Below are positions 17,561-25,835 of a stretch of 64,000 nt of DNA, piece after piece. The DNA lies in assembly GCF_024643205.1 (NCBI RefSeq), contig NZ_JAMKQJ010000015.1, positions 62,001 to 126,000 of the forward strand, given 5' to 3'. Positions within the stretch are counted from its first letter, which is position 1. Every line of letters starts with the position of its first letter. A program made the position numbers and the translations under genes. The notes beneath the pieces are model-generated. The model was given only the letters and a program-made list of their open reading frames with translations. It made no database searches and was not told the origin of the DNA. This DNA comes from Parapedobacter tibetensis. GTDB lineage: Bacteria; Bacteroidota; Bacteroidia; Sphingobacteriales; Sphingobacteriaceae.

Positions 17561-18127
17561 TTACCGCTTCGGGTTGTTGACCTGTGATCTTTGTAGGCCG
17601 TCCGACCCGTTTATGGAGGTACTGCCATTGGTGACGAGAAAATAACGGACGCCTGGCTGCCCGTAGAGCCGGAGGGCAAAGCCCTCTGAAACCGCAAAAC
17701 AGTAGCCGGCCTGAAAGAACGCACTGGCACCCAGGAAAAACGGTGGCATGTCATATTCCCGCTGGCGTTCGATTTCAGCACTGGAGCTTGTAGCAAGCCA
17801 GTTGAAGTCCAGCACTTCCAGCCGGATGCCGGTGAACAATCCGTTATCCGGGAACGGGTAGATGGCCGCGTCCCCAAATATCCCCAGAGATGTCGCCTCG
17901 AGGTTTTCGACGCCATCAAAGGATAGCGGGTAGTTGCGCGTAACGATACCCGCCTTGAACTCTGCGTCCTTTCGGATCAGGCTGATCGGTTTGCGGACGT
18001 ATATTTCACCCCCAAATCGATTGTAGCTGCCGTAGTTGCCGGATAACCCGACGGACATGCGCCGCTGTGCGGTTGCTTCGGGCAGAAAGCATGTGGCCAA
18101 TATCAAAAGTGCCAGTAATTTTCCCAT
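17561..18127 (-). CDS. Small outer-membrane-barrel-like secreted protein
   Basis: A 188-residue protein with a signal peptide (MGKLLALLILATCFLPEATA) and a run of amphipathic strands with glycine-rich turns (MSVGLSGNYGSYNRFGGEIY, FFLGASAFFQAGYCFAV), as in small eight-stranded outer membrane barrels. I cannot name the family. It lies 18 bases downstream of the lipoprotein gene, in the same direction, so the two are probably one operon. The role may be in the envelope. Confidence 0.6.
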   Translation of the reverse strand: MGKLLALLILATCFLPEATAQRRMSVGLSGNYGSYNRFGGEIYVRKPISLIRKDAEFKAGIVTRNYPLSFDGVENLEATSLGIFGDAAIYPFPDNGLFTGIRLEVLDFNWLATSSSAEIERQREYDMPPFFLGASAFFQAGYCFAVSEGFALRLYGQPGVRYFLVTNGSTSINGSDGLQRSQVNNPKR

Positions 18128-18145
18128 CTGTTGCTTTTTTGTAGT

Positions 18146-18670
18146 TTAGTTTACGAAAGGATTGGTACTATCCGGCTTGGGCTCGAATTCCACGAAACGG
18201 TAGACTTCATTTATCGCTTCCGTTTTGCCTTTCCGGTTATCCCTGCGCGAGGTCATTACAAATTCGGTGTCGCTGGTAATGGTTCCCTTCCATGTGAATG
18301 TGGGGAATCCACCTCCCGAAGGGGGAACCCACCGTTCATACGTAATTTCGTTTCCCCTGATGGTAAAGGCCCCCCAGCAATATTTGCACTTCTTGGTTAC
18401 GGCCTGCCATTCCGTGGTTTGCATTTTAGCCGCTCTGGACTCTAATTCATCGGCGTAAAAGCTATCGCCGACTAATAATATCCCATTGTCGTAAAGCACA
18501 TAAATGCTTAAAATTGTATTTCCCTTCACATAATATCCGTCAATCCTTAGCTGATCGCCCGAATAACTTTCCCTTGCGATGCTCAATTGGTCATCTTCCC
18601 AATGCTTTTTGCATCCTGACAGCAAGGTGAGCCCAAGTAAAACTAGGGCAAAAAGTGTTGTGCTTCTCAT
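18146..18670 (-). CDS. Hypothetical lipoprotein, 174 residues
   Basis: The ATG at 18670 gives a short lipoprotein signal (MRSTTLFALVLLGLTLLSGC, acylated Cys at position 20); an upstream in-frame start at 18724 would add an unlikely extension overlapping the next gene. The mature part is beta-rich with a CKYCWG cysteine pair and FTWKGTITSDTEFVMTS, similar in rhythm to lipocalin-like or META-type small lipoproteins, but I do not recognise it. Second gene of a minus-strand group of three secreted proteins (18837 to 17561). Confidence 0.6.
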   Translation of the reverse strand: MRSTTLFALVLLGLTLLSGCKKHWEDDQLSIARESYSGDQLRIDGYYVKGNTILSIYVLYDNGILLVGDSFYADELESRAAKMQTTEWQAVTKKCKYCWGAFTIRGNEITYERWVPPSGGGFPTFTWKGTITSDTEFVMTSRRDNRKGKTEAINEVYRFVEFEPKPDSTNPFVN

Positions 18671-18678
18671 TTTTATGC

Positions 18679-18837
18679 TTACCATAATCTGCCCAATGAA
18701 GTAGGGCAATTCACGCAAACCCATGTGCGCGTGGTCTGGTTACCAGCGGCATCAAATGCGAAAGTGAGCTTTGGGGTTTGGGCAATGGCAATAGAGACGA
18801 ACGGAACGCTCAGGATCAGCGTAATAGATGTTTTCAT
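18679..18837 (-). CDS. Very short secreted protein with a YD/RHS-like start, probably truncated
   Basis: A 52-codon frame with a convincing signal peptide (MKTSITLILSVPFVSIAIAQ) and the segment TPKLTFAFDAAGNQTTRTWV with CVNCP after it. FDAAGNQTTR resembles the 'YDAAGNR' start of RHS/YD-type or type-IX-secreted proteins of Bacteroidota, which normally continue much further. Here the frame stops 12 residues later, so the gene is probably cut short. It stands 8 bases upstream of the lipoprotein gene and may share its promoter. Confidence 0.45.
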   Translation of the reverse strand: MKTSITLILSVPFVSIAIAQTPKLTFAFDAAGNQTTRTWVCVNCPTSLGRLW

Positions 18838-19423
18838 GGCAGATGGTTGAATTTTAATAACTTCTTAAAGCCTAAAAATTTCACTGGATAAATTTATCAA
18901 ATATCTTTGTAATCGACAATACACCAAAATGGGTATTTTCCTTGGCGGTATTGGCGCTGGTTGTAAAAACGGCAGCATATAATCTCTGTACCGATGGTTT
19001 GTGGTAATATTCGTTAAGGACTCCTATAATTTAATTGCAATAAGCCTCATACCGTCCTTTTTGTCGCTAATCATCTTCATCCGATATTAATTTGCGTAGC
19101 AGACCTTAATTTCTGGAATATAACAAATACCGGACTCCTAACTATTTTCACCAACAGCTTGACATTACCATGCCCCTTAGTTTCTGATGTTGCTTGAACA
19201 CCTCCTTTAAAACTATATTCTACCAGATCAGCCATAATACTTATAACAATGAGAAAATCATGTAATTAAACACATTTCTTATGGGCTTACTGCTGAAAAT
19301 GCTTATATTTGCTATATAGCAATTGCAGCTAAAACGTGCGTCAAACCAGTGAGTGATTCGGTGAGTTGGGAAACGAAGGGTTTGTAAACTATTGATAAAG
19401 AGATAGATTTCCCGATAGGTTCG
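18838..19423. other. Intergenic stretch, at most one doubtful tiny gene
   Basis: About 590 AT-rich bases between the secreted protein and the right repeat. On the minus strand a 52-codon frame (19235 to 19077, starting MADLVEYSFKGG) is open and preceded by a plausible start context, but it matches nothing I know. The piece from about 19350 to 19423 has tRNA-like words but does not fold as a tRNA. Confidence 0.3.
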
Positions 19424-19595
19424 AATCCTTCGGGAACACTAAAAAGGCCTTGAATGGCCTTTTTTCGTTATATCGTTGTCGGTTTGATTCAGGGCACCTA
19501 TTTTTCAGCGATAAATCCGTATCTTCGAATCATAGCCGTGAGGCTGTAGATTTTAACCACTCCAACCCTATCCGGCTGGGGTTTTGTTTTTACTT
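19424..19595 (+). repeat. Right copy of the diverged direct repeat
   Basis: Counterpart of 9285-9475. It starts inside GGTTCGAATCCTTC (19416-19429), a typical tRNA T-arm sequence, then CGGGAACACT and the hairpin AAAAAGGCC...GGCCTTTTTT. Only one copy of CGTTGTCGGTTT is present here, and the spacer before the small-RNA part differs. Same orientation as the left copy. Confidence 0.65.
19526..19595 (+). ncRNA. Candidate small RNA, copy 2
   Basis: Same parts as copy 1: AGCC-GTGA-GGCT stem-loop at 19534-19545, linker ATTTTAACC, terminator hairpin with AACCC/GGGTT arms (19564-19568 and 19579-19583) and a TTTTGTTTTT tail. The -7 region here is weaker (TATCTTCG). Structure conserved, terminator sequence changed. 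Confidence 0.4.
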
Positions 19596-19654
19596 ACCAA
19601 GCCTGTCCTTGTTTAAATAAATTGTATTACGTATTTTGTATACAATACAGTTAA

Positions 19655-19795
19655 ATGATAAAATCATTCAAACATAAAGGTCTCGAACGATATTGGACAA
19701 CCTTCGAAACGAAGCTGTTGACGCAGACACCCTTCCGGCATTGTTATAACAAAGCCCGTCATCAGGTTGATGGAGTTGCATTTCTTTGGCTATAA
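19655..19795 (+). pseudogene. HigB-like toxin remnant
   Basis: ATG at 19655 encodes MIKSFKHKGLERYW, the N-terminal signature of HigB-type toxins (MIKSFKHKGLE is nearly invariant in that group), but the sequence after residue 14 does not continue as HigB and a stop comes at codon 47. No HigA antitoxin follows. An imperfect palindrome around TTGTATACAA (19635-19645) just upstream is the kind of operator these loci carry. Confidence 0.55.
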
Positions 19796-19799
19796 CTAT

Positions 19800-20275
19800 G
19801 GCTCTATGACGGATAGTGTGGGTAATCTAATTTAGCCTCTCCACGGTTGGGGATGGGTTGGAGACGGCTTCGGATATAAACCGGATGGGTACCGGGCAAG
19901 CGACGACCCTTGATCGGCCTGCACCCGTACCAGCCCCGTTGTAGTCTCGAAGAAATCCCGTTGCAGTCCCGAAGGAGCTCCGAAAATGTCTACACGTTGT
20001 CTGGTTTTGTCAAACCACTGGTCGGTATTCCTCATCGAACCAATCCCCTCAAAGGTTTTGCCTCCAGCTGGCGTCCGCTGCGTAGGCAGGTTAAGTGAAT
20101 CCGTTTAGCCATACAAAGCGTCATAGAACCATAACTATACGATACACTTGGATGGATGAAGCCGGTAGAAGTAATCTCTTCAATAAGGAAGGATTTCCGG
20201 CTGCATCGTTCTGCACAGATAATTGGCAGGGTATTACGGCAAGCCGCGAAGTAATCAGCAGCCTTAGCAGGAATG
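19800..20275. other. GC-rich stretch without a recognised gene
   Basis: About 475 bases, richer in GC than the flanks. Frames open on both strands (for example minus 20035-19832) are rich in Pro, Arg and Ser and resemble no family, so I leave them uncalled. This is probably degenerate sequence between the accessory region and the exopolysaccharide cluster. No terminator for the cluster was found. Confidence 0.35.
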
Positions 20276-21058
20276 TTACTTTCCTTTCCCCTGCGCCATC
20301 ACCTTCACCGTTTGCAGGATGATGTCCAGGTCCGTTTGGAGGCCAATCCGTGATAGGTACCCCAAATCATAGGCCATGCGATCACACATTTGATCCACAT
20401 TTTCGGCATACCCATAGGTTACCTGCCCAATGGATGTGATGCCGGGTTTCACGCGCAGCAGCTGCTTATATTCGGGTGCTTTTTTAGTGATTTCGTTTAT
20501 GAAATGTTGACGTTCCGGACGTGGCCCCACAATGGCCATATCGCCCCTCAGCACATTCCAAAATTGTGGCAGTTCGTCTAAATGCGTTTTACGCATAAAC
20601 TTTCCCCACTTGGTTATACGGGGATCGTCGTCAGAGGCCAGTTGCGGGCCGGCATGTTCGGCATCGACACGCATGCTCCTGAATTTATAGATAAGAAAGG
20701 GTTCCTCGTCCTTACCAATACGCTCTTGTTTATAGAAAACGGGGCCGCGCGAAGTAAGTGCCGTGATGAGCGTCAGTAAGAGGAAAACTGGCAAACCCAC
20801 TATCATTACCGACAAAGAAAATACAATATCAAATACCCGCTTGATGAAAATGGTTTCTTGGTAAACCAGCAACCTCCTTTTAAAGAACTGCAGGTTAATC
20901 CGAAAGGTGGGATAGTATGTGATGAAATCATCAAAGGTTCCCTGAAAAGAAGCGCCTCCTTGTAAGTATATGTTGCGATCACTGTTTAACGCAATTTCCT
21001 GTATTTGATTTTCTCTGACCATAATATTTTCACTAATTTCCTTTAACATAAATACCAA
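20276..21058 (-). CDS. Initiating sugar-phosphate transferase (WcaJ/ExoY-type)
   Basis: A 260-residue polyprenyl-phosphate sugar-phosphotransferase. It transfers a hexose-1-phosphate to undecaprenyl phosphate at the inner membrane, the first step of exopolysaccharide assembly. Visible marks: one membrane helix (about residues 74-98, KRVFDIVFSLSVMIVGLPVF), the conserved GPVFYKQERIG and KFRSM, TKWGKFMRKTHLDELPQFWN (catalytic Asp-Glu pair) and GPRPE, then KPGITSIGQVTYGY. Like other short forms, it lacks the large N-terminal multi-helix part. It is the last gene of the minus-strand cluster, 144 bases after the previous stop. In-frame starts at 21058, 21049 and 21022 are possible. Confidence 0.92.
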   Translation of the reverse strand: MVFMLKEISENIMVRENQIQEIALNSDRNIYLQGGASFQGTFDDFITYYPTFRINLQFFKRRLLVYQETIFIKRVFDIVFSLSVMIVGLPVFLLLTLITALTSRGPVFYKQERIGKDEEPFLIYKFRSMRVDAEHAGPQLASDDDPRITKWGKFMRKTHLDELPQFWNVLRGDMAIVGPRPERQHFINEITKKAPEYKQLLRVKPGITSIGQVTYGYAENVDQMCDRMAYDLGYLSRIGLQTDLDIILQTVKVMAQGKGK

Positions 21059-21202
21059 TTAAGTGCCACGATGGTGAAAACGTACGAATATGCCCATAGT
21101 TGAACGTAGCGGGCATTTTATAAAAAGAATAGGATTGGAGAAGTGGGGAAAAATTCCACAAATGGGGTGGTATGATGGACGAATGTGAGCGGCGTAAGTT
21201 AT

Positions 21203-22120
21203 TTAGAGCCTGTCCCAATAGCCCTTATACATGGAAAAGGCCCTCCGAAAGTCCTTGGGCAATATTCGGTATACCAATCCAAGTTTATATCCCAGCCATT
21301 TAGCGATGAAGGAGCAAAAAATTTTTGGCAATAAAAAGGGATTACGGCGACCTACATATCCGATTTCCGATTTGGCATATCGGAATCCTTCGCCATCAGC
21401 ACGGCCAAACGATTCGAATATCCATCGATTGTCGCTATGGAATACACCAATATCGAAATAGCGTTCAAATTCTTCCCGAATGGTATAATCATGTGAGTGA
21501 TAAACGCAGGCATCCCCTACGTAAGCCATCTTCCACCCTTTCAGCAAGAGTTTCCCTGCCATAATCACATCTTCACCCATAATGGTGCCCAACGGAAAAC
21601 CACCCGCTTCTAGGAAGCAACTGCTGCGGTAAGCCGCAAAGGAATTGGAACAGGAAATCGTTTTTATACCGTATTTACCTGCATCTTCCAAGCTTCTCAC
21701 CTGGGTGCGCACAGGGTAGTTAAATAAGCGTGCGTGGGTTTCCATCAGCGTAGCTCCTGCACGCGGCAACTGCCTTCCATAGGCCATGCCTATTTGCGGG
21801 TCGTTAAACTGGACCATGATATTCATCAACATGGATTCATCGGCTGGAATGGCATCCTGCGTAAGAAAAACATAAACTTCTGCTTGGGGATAGGTCTCGA
21901 TGGCCAGCTGGCGGGTACCCCCATGGTCAAAGCTGGCTTTGGCAATTTTAATAACCTCAAATCCCGCTGCGATTGCCCGCTCCACCGTTTCATCCGTGGA
22001 GCCCGAATCGATGACCACCCGGCGATTGACGGGATAAGTCTGACGGTTAAGTGCACGCAGCAATTCTGGCCACTTATCGCCTGCGTTCAGTGTAGGTATG
22101 TATAGGTTCACATTCATCAT
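21203..22120 (-). CDS. Family 2 glycosyltransferase, rhamnosyltransferase-like
   Basis: A 305-residue inverting glycosyltransferase. The GT-A fold is seen in NLYIPTLNAGDKWPELLRAL, VVIDSGSTDETVERA (nucleotide-binding), VYVFLTQDAIP where QDA replaces the usual DxD as in rhamnosyltransferases, and GEDVIMAGKLL with the acidic catalytic residue. It probably adds a sugar to the lipid-linked repeat in the cytosol. Its ATG overlaps the stop of the beta-helix gene by four bases (ATGA), so the two are coupled. Confidence 0.88.
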   Translation of the reverse strand: MMNVNLYIPTLNAGDKWPELLRALNRQTYPVNRRVVIDSGSTDETVERAIAAGFEVIKIAKASFDHGGTRQLAIETYPQAEVYVFLTQDAIPADESMLMNIMVQFNDPQIGMAYGRQLPRAGATLMETHARLFNYPVRTQVRSLEDAGKYGIKTISCSNSFAAYRSSCFLEAGGFPLGTIMGEDVIMAGKLLLKGWKMAYVGDACVYHSHDYTIREEFERYFDIGVFHSDNRWIFESFGRADGEGFRYAKSEIGYVGRRNPFLLPKIFCSFIAKWLGYKLGLVYRILPKDFRRAFSMYKGYWDRL

Positions 22121-23664
22121 GGCGCTGTAGTCTCCACGTGTTCCTGAATTTGATTGTTGCCTATTTTGATATCGGGCGATCCAAAATCATGTAGCCAAGT
22201 GCCGCCGGATGTAACGAAATTACTATCAATGAATATGTTGTAAGCCGTTTTCCTGATTGTAATCGCCGCATTTTTTGTGTTATTAATGTGGTTACCTATC
22301 AAGGAAGCGCTGTTGACATTCACGATCAGTAACGCCCCCACATCATGCGCGCTTTTCAGCCGATTGCCCTCAAATTTTAGATTTCCCTGCATATTGATGT
22401 TTACCGGCCCGCTGCCGATCTTATTTTCGATCACATATAAGGAGTCTATCCGTATACCGTTCGGCAACATCACTTGGCCAACTTCGTTTTGCCGCAGGTC
22501 CAATACATTTCCCTCCGCGTTGGCCAAGATCCTCAAGGCGCGAAACGCATTATTGTGCATCTTTACCTGATCCCAATTGCCCACCATTTCAAACTCACCA
22601 TCGGTCACATTTCGGTTCGCAACGAGTATGCCGCATCCCTCTGCATAAAGGGCGGGGCGGTTATTGGCGAAAGCCCGGTTTCCGCTCATGATCACATCCG
22701 AAACGCCAATAAGCGTGGCAATACCCGAACCATCGGGTGTAGGCTCTTCATTGACGAAACCATTGCCATGACTATAATTACCTGCAATTAGGGCATTGAT
22801 AGCCACAACCCGACCATGTGCACGATTATTGATATCCACGGCATCGGCAGCATTGTGTTCCAGGCGATTGTTTGTGATCCGGTAGTTTGCAACTTTCTCA
22901 GCGGCATTGAATCCGATTTGGATGCCACTCATTCCATTGCGATAAATCCGGTTCCCGTCTATTTCAACATCGCCGCTATCATGGATAAAAATACCGTTTT
23001 CGCCATTGTCTCTCAGCTCATTACCCGAGATGGTAATACCGCGACTCGAAAGCACCCGGATCGCCGTTCCGGGGTTGTAAGTTTTCGGCGAGCTACGCCT
23101 CACTCCATAGTAACCGATGGTGCTCCCTGTTATTCGAGATGAAGAACAATCATACCACAATACCGCGGAAAAGGAGCGACTGTTTGTTGAGTCTCCCGTA
23201 AGCTGGCTATTTGCAACGGTAATATTTCTACATTGCGAAGCATACAATGCCTCATTGACTGTCTCTGCGCGGAATGACAGGTAGACATTGGATATTCGGT
23301 GTGCGCGGAAAAGTGGTGCATCGGAGTTTTGCTTGGCTATGGCGAATTTTCCCGCCAATTCTGGCGGTTGCTTTATCATACCGTCTGCCACAAAAGCTAC
23401 ATTGGCCACAAGCCGTAGCGTCCGAATCAAATAAGTCCCTTTCGGCAAATAAACGGTATCACCCACTACAGCGCTATCCAAGACGGCTTGAATGGCCTTG
23501 GTATCATCGGTTTTGCCATCACCTTTGGCTCCGTATTGCCGAACATCAATCTTGCGCCCAACATCCGTCCCTTTGTTATCCGCATGTATGGGATCGCCGT
23601 TGCATGCCAACATCATAACTGTTCCGCACATCGATAGGATGTGAAATAAATTAACCATCTTCAT
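22117..23664 (-). CDS. Right-handed beta-helix lipoprotein (pectate-lyase-like) in an exopolysaccharide cluster
   Basis: About 515 residues from the ATG at 23664, which overlaps the upstream stop (ATGA) and begins a lipoprotein signal (MKMVNLFHILSM...MMLAC). Then comes the classic Pectate_lyase_3 opening IDVRQYGAKGDGKTDDTKAI with DTVYLPKGTYLI, followed by many beta-helix coils (ISGNELRDNGENGIFIHDSG, DGNRIYRNGMSGIQIG). Proteins of this kind are polysaccharide lyases, hydrolases or epimerases; here it may trim or modify the polymer. Catalytic residues cannot be fixed by eye. An upstream start at 23721 is possible but would overlap the previous gene by 61 bases. Confidence 0.85.
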   Translation of the reverse strand: MKMVNLFHILSMCGTVMMLACNGDPIHADNKGTDVGRKIDVRQYGAKGDGKTDDTKAIQAVLDSAVVGDTVYLPKGTYLIRTLRLVANVAFVADGMIKQPPELAGKFAIAKQNSDAPLFRAHRISNVYLSFRAETVNEALYASQCRNITVANSQLTGDSTNSRSFSAVLWYDCSSSRITGSTIGYYGVRRSSPKTYNPGTAIRVLSSRGITISGNELRDNGENGIFIHDSGDVEIDGNRIYRNGMSGIQIGFNAAEKVANYRITNNRLEHNAADAVDINNRAHGRVVAINALIAGNYSHGNGFVNEEPTPDGSGIATLIGVSDVIMSGNRAFANNRPALYAEGCGILVANRNVTDGEFEMVGNWDQVKMHNNAFRALRILANAEGNVLDLRQNEVGQVMLPNGIRIDSLYVIENKIGSGPVNINMQGNLKFEGNRLKSAHDVGALLIVNVNSASLIGNHINNTKNAAITIRKTAYNIFIDSNFVTSGGTWLHDFGSPDIKIGNNQIQEHVETTAP

Positions 23665-24662
23665 CGCGTTGCTTGTTTGTCCAATATCAGTTTCCAGGTT
23701 TGCGCGGCCGTAGTGTCCCACGTAAATTGGGCCGCACGCAATTCACCTTCTTTTTTAAACCGGTTATAACCGTCTGTATCATTTACCAACGTCTCGATGC
23801 CATTGGCAATTGCCTCAATATCCCTCGGGTCTACACAGCGTGCGGCAGCACCGGCAACTTCGGGCAAGGAACCCGCCGTTGCGGTAAGCACCGGCGTTCC
23901 AGAGGCCATAGACTCAATAATCGGCAATCCAAATCCTTCCATCAATGACACAAACAGGGTGGCAAATGCTCCTTTGTAAAGCGCCGGCAATTCAGCCTCT
24001 GGGATAAAACCCAAAAACCGGACGCGATGGCTAATATGTAGTTCATTAATCAAATCAGTCAGCGCTTGGTCTGGGTTGCCGGAAAGGAAAAATTGATAAT
24101 CCTTCGGAATGGATGCCTGAGCAAACGCGGTCAACATGGCGGGCACATTCTTGTTCTTGCGCCTGTTCCCCACATAGAGGAAGTAGGGCCTATCGGAATG
24201 GAAGACATCCTTATTCAAGCGGTAGGCCTCATCGACCCCGTTGTAAACAACCGATATCTGTTTTTCATCGATACCGAGCAACTCCACCAACTGACTTTTG
24301 CTAAAATGCGAAACCGTAATGATTCCCATCGCCCGTCGGGCCAATCGAGCAATTACCTGCTTATAATATAAACGGTGCAATGGGGTATAATAAAACAGAT
24401 GCATGAGGTCGTGGATGGTAAACACAAACGGAATACGACTGCTCACCGGTGGCATGAATGAAGGGCTATAGAAGACCATTGCATCCGATTTTCGGATTTC
24501 ACGCGACAACATGAATGGTGTAAGCAGGTTTCCTAATCCCATCTGGCTTTGTACAAACACAGGCGAAACCTCGGGAGGCATGCGGGTCATCACTTCACGG
24601 TACAGCTTGCCGATACCTGTATCGCCATCCCACCGCTTATCTATCAATACTCGGATACCCAT
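23661..24662 (-). CDS. Family 4 glycosyltransferase
   Basis: A 333-residue retaining GT-B glycosyltransferase. The C-terminal Rossmann half has FLYVGNRRKNKNVPAML, RVRFLGFIPEAELPALYKGA and the nucleotide-sugar site SLMEGFGLPIIESMASGTPV with E-x7-E. The N-terminal half carries GDTGIGKLYREV and TIHDLMHLFYYTPL (the family's HD motif). The start at 24662 overlaps the upstream stop by one base (TGATG), which supports it over 24677. It acts on the cytosolic side during repeat-unit assembly. Confidence 0.9.
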   Translation of the reverse strand: MGIRVLIDKRWDGDTGIGKLYREVMTRMPPEVSPVFVQSQMGLGNLLTPFMLSREIRKSDAMVFYSPSFMPPVSSRIPFVFTIHDLMHLFYYTPLHRLYYKQVIARLARRAMGIITVSHFSKSQLVELLGIDEKQISVVYNGVDEAYRLNKDVFHSDRPYFLYVGNRRKNKNVPAMLTAFAQASIPKDYQFFLSGNPDQALTDLINELHISHRVRFLGFIPEAELPALYKGAFATLFVSLMEGFGLPIIESMASGTPVLTATAGSLPEVAGAAARCVDPRDIEAIANGIETLVNDTDGYNRFKKEGELRAAQFTWDTTAAQTWKLILDKQATR

Positions 24663-25831
24663 CAAGCCGCCCTCCATTTGAGTTGTTTGAAATCAATGGG
24701 GTGGGCGCTCCCCAACAAGAAAACGAGCACCAGGTAAAGGATGATGTCGTTGTCATACCCTGAATATAAAATCATCATGATGGCCAACAAAGGTATTCCT
24801 GCTACCCACCAAAATACCCGGTTAGCCTGTTTTTGTAGGCAAAAACGATAGAAATAAAAGAGGAACAACACATAACTAAGGAAACCAATGATACCAAAAT
24901 CGAGGTAACAACTCATAAACGTATCATGAATATGGGGCTCGCCATGGTAAAATGCGGCGTGTTGGCCAAGGAAATCCCTTCCGCTCATAAAACCGTTGCC
25001 CAACGGGGAAATCTCCTTAAAATGGGCAAAGAATGCCTTCCAATATACTAACCTTACGCCCATACCGTCATTGGAGGCTGTGATGGTGTCTATCCGGATT
25101 ACTTTTTGCGCCACAAATGGAAGAGCCGCCGCCACGATCACACCAAGCACGATGCGCCACCGCATGTTAAAAGACACCCATAGCAGGGAGAAGACACCAA
25201 TGAACAACGCCACCATGGGGGTGCGCGAAAGTGATAACCAGGCCAGCGCCAATACCAGGGCAATGCGCCACCAAACGATAGCACGCACCCGCACTACGGG
25301 AAGCAATACATAGGCAAAACCAAGCAAGGCAATACGTGCACCAAACATATTTTTGTCTGCCAAACCCCAAAAATAAAGTGATGGCTTATACAGCGCACTA
25401 CCCTTGGCCGAAGAGGGGCTACCATTGATCCATTGGAAAGCGGCGGCTTCATGGTATATCAGCAATTGGGCTAAGGTAAGGCCTAGGGCTATATGCAGGG
25501 TAATGTCTACCCAGTGGAGCAGCTTGCTATTATCACGTTGGGCAAGCCATCCGACCGCCGCATACAGAAATGTAAAATTGATGGGTAATTTGAGGAAATT
25601 TGTCATTTCAATACGGTCGGCCGGCAAATCGACAAGAAATATCAATGCGGCGTAACCTGTGAAAATCACTAGGAATAGCGCCCAAAAAGAACGAAGCAGT
25701 TTTGGTGTATCCCAAAAAAAGAACAAGGATGCCAAGAGAAACACCAACGGATATACCTTGATGGGCAAAAAAACAGCAAGCAGGGCGAGGCAAAACAGCA
25801 CCTCGCATACGGTAGTCTTCTTGCTATCCAT
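24662..25831 (-). CDS. O-antigen ligase/polymerase-type membrane protein (Wzy-like)
   Basis: About 390 residues, nearly all in ten to twelve transmembrane helices, with the large periplasmic loop of the Wzy_C/O-antigen ligase family: RLVYWKAFFAHFKEISPLGNG and QHAAFYHGEPHIHDTFMSCY, where the H-N/D-x-Y type motif around HIHDTFMS is typical. It probably polymerises repeat units or ligates them to a carrier in the periplasm. The ATG at 25831 leaves 4 bases after the previous stop; an upstream in-frame start at 25852 would overlap by 17 bases. Confidence 0.82.
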   Translation of the reverse strand: MDSKKTTVCEVLFCLALLAVFLPIKVYPLVFLLASLFFFWDTPKLLRSFWALFLVIFTGYAALIFLVDLPADRIEMTNFLKLPINFTFLYAAVGWLAQRDNSKLLHWVDITLHIALGLTLAQLLIYHEAAAFQWINGSPSSAKGSALYKPSLYFWGLADKNMFGARIALLGFAYVLLPVVRVRAIVWWRIALVLALAWLSLSRTPMVALFIGVFSLLWVSFNMRWRIVLGVIVAAALPFVAQKVIRIDTITASNDGMGVRLVYWKAFFAHFKEISPLGNGFMSGRDFLGQHAAFYHGEPHIHDTFMSCYLDFGIIGFLSYVLFLFYFYRFCLQKQANRVFWWVAGIPLLAIMMILYSGYDNDIILYLVLVFLLGSAHPIDFKQLKWRAA

Positions 25832-25835
25832 AGTT

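Noticed and set aside
17374..17580. 68-codon plus-strand frame after the ATPase fragment
   Set aside because: Its first codons continue the frameshifted P-loop, and the rest is GC-rich nonsense; not a separate gene.
19350..19445. Possible tRNA gene (GGTTCGAATCC T-arm and TTGTAAA anticodon-like loop)
   Set aside because: Anticodon and acceptor stems do not pair and the T-stem has mismatches, so only a tRNA-like 3' fragment is claimed.
20095..20322. 75-codon plus-strand frame overlapping the end of the sugar-phosphate transferase
   Set aside because: Overlaps a strong gene on the other strand and has no family resemblance.
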